Below are positions 12,160-12,584 of a stretch of DNA of 12,584 nt, piece by piece. Position numbers and translations under genes: made by a program. Where the stretch lies: positions 1-12,584 of the forward strand of contig JASHTX010000011.1 in assembly GCA_030040335.1 (NCBI GenBank), given 5' to 3'. Source of the stretch: Microcaldota archaeon (GTDB lineage: Archaea; Micrarchaeota; Micrarchaeia; Micrarchaeales; CABMGC01). How positions within the stretch are numbered: the stretch's first letter is position 1; each line of letters opens with the position of its first letter. The notes under the pieces are model-generated. The model was not told the origin of the DNA. It searched no databases and worked only from the letters and a program-made list of their open reading frames with translations.

Positions 12160-12584
12160 TTAGATCCTGCCCTTGCTCAAGATATAATCGAAGAGAGCGC
12201 CGGCCATATAGCCCGGATCCGAAAATCTCACTTTCGAAGCCTGACCTTCGCTCCAGAATACCGGAAGCGAATATACTCTTTTATTCGCCATCTGCGCATC
12301 CAACAGCATCTCGGTATCGAAAAACCAATAGTTGTTTTTGGCCTTTCTTACCTCCTCTTTGATGAACTCTCTGGACCAGAACTTGAAACCGCATTGGTGA
12401 TCGTTGACCTTCGATCCAGCAATTATCTTCACCATGACGTTGTATGTCACACTCGCGATGAGTCTTATGAAGGTTCTCCTCATCCTAGTCCCCTCATACC
12501 TTGAACCGGTTACAAAATCATTTCCTTCAATAACTTTCTGCACTGCAGCACGGAGATACCTGAGTGGAACTGCCAGGTCTATGT
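12160..12584 (-). CDS. GT2-family glycosyltransferase, C-terminal part (polyprenyl-phosphate sugar synthase-like); runs off the window
   Basis: The minus-strand reading frame is open from the window edge to a stop at 12160-12162, so the N-terminal half is missing. The visible part starts inside the DxD region (IDLAVPLRYL), followed by FVTGSRYEG, a basic/helical segment, and NDHQCGFKFWSREF. These are the typical GSR...R...QCGFK order of dolichyl-phosphate mannose/glucose synthases (DPM1/ALG5-like GT2). Such enzymes make the lipid-linked sugar donor used by GT-C transferases, matching the GT87-like gene 1 kb away. A GTG at 12543 is internal to the conserved domain and is not taken as the start. 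Confidence 0.88.
   Translation of the reverse strand, partial: IDLAVPLRYLRAAVQKVIEGNDFVTGSRYEGTRMRRTFIRLIASVTYNVMVKIIAGSKVNDHQCGFKFWSREFIKEEVRKAKNNYWFFDTEMLLDAQMANKRVYSLPVFWSEGQASKVRFSDPGYMAGALFDYILSKGRI

Noticed and set aside
1..12584. CRISPR arrays, rRNA genes, tandem repeats or a replication origin.
   Set aside because: No regularly spaced repeats, rRNA-like sequence or origin-type repeat cluster could be seen on reading the window.

Overview
The window is archaeal. It has a short archaeal-type RNA polymerase subunit Rpo3/RpoD directly followed by a tRNA-Leu gene, an A-type ATP synthase subunit D, a UPF0200 P-loop kinase-like protein and an archaeal TnpB transposon. TATA-box-like elements lie about 25-35 bases ahead of most start codons, so most messages look leaderless or nearly so. 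The mix (compact genes, many unrecognised small proteins, many N-X-S/T sequons in exported proteins, short Rpo3 without a ferredoxin-like domain) would fit a DPANN/Micrarchaeota-like genome, but that placement is a guess.

Left part (1-3250): on the minus strand, rpoD and tRNA-Leu(GAG) are separated by one base. Divergent from rpoD is an unrecognised 195-residue protein whose end overlaps the 3' end of thpR (RNA 2',3'-cyclic phosphodiesterase). Immediately upstream of thpR, on the same strand, sits a TnpB-only IS200/IS605-family (IS1341-type) element. Its right-end hairpin overlaps the tnpB stop codon, and its boundary lies about 15 bases from the thpR start codon.

Middle-left (3250-5700): a plus-strand pair encodes a MetRS-C-terminal-like tRNA-binding OB-fold protein and a UPF0200 kinase-like protein. 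Then come an exported sequon-rich Ig-like protein, tRNA-Asn(GTT), and a small helical protein. The mRNA leader of that last gene appears able to fold so that its Shine-Dalgarno sequence is masked.

Middle (5700-7970): three minus-strand genes, each with its own TATA-like element, encode an aquaporin with an NPS first motif, a small polytopic membrane protein, and an A-type ATP synthase subunit D with extra N- and C-terminal sequence and a structured leader of about 90 bases.

Right part (7970-12584): a MinD/ParA-family ATPase is followed by a membrane-anchored SlyD-like FKBP prolyl isomerase. A surface-sugar block follows: a large GT-C/GT87-like membrane glycosyltransferase (minus), a GalE-like sugar-nucleotide epimerase (plus), and the C-terminal part of a GT2 polyprenyl-phosphate sugar transferase (minus) that runs off the window. 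These three would fit protein N-glycosylation or cell-surface glycan synthesis, consistent with the sequon density of the exported proteins nearby.

There is no CRISPR array, rRNA or integrase, and no gene-free stretch longer than about 215 bases. The most interesting signals are regulatory: the alternative RNA structure ahead of the 5257 gene, the structured atpD leader, and the TnpB element whose predicted guide RNA would match the start of thpR.
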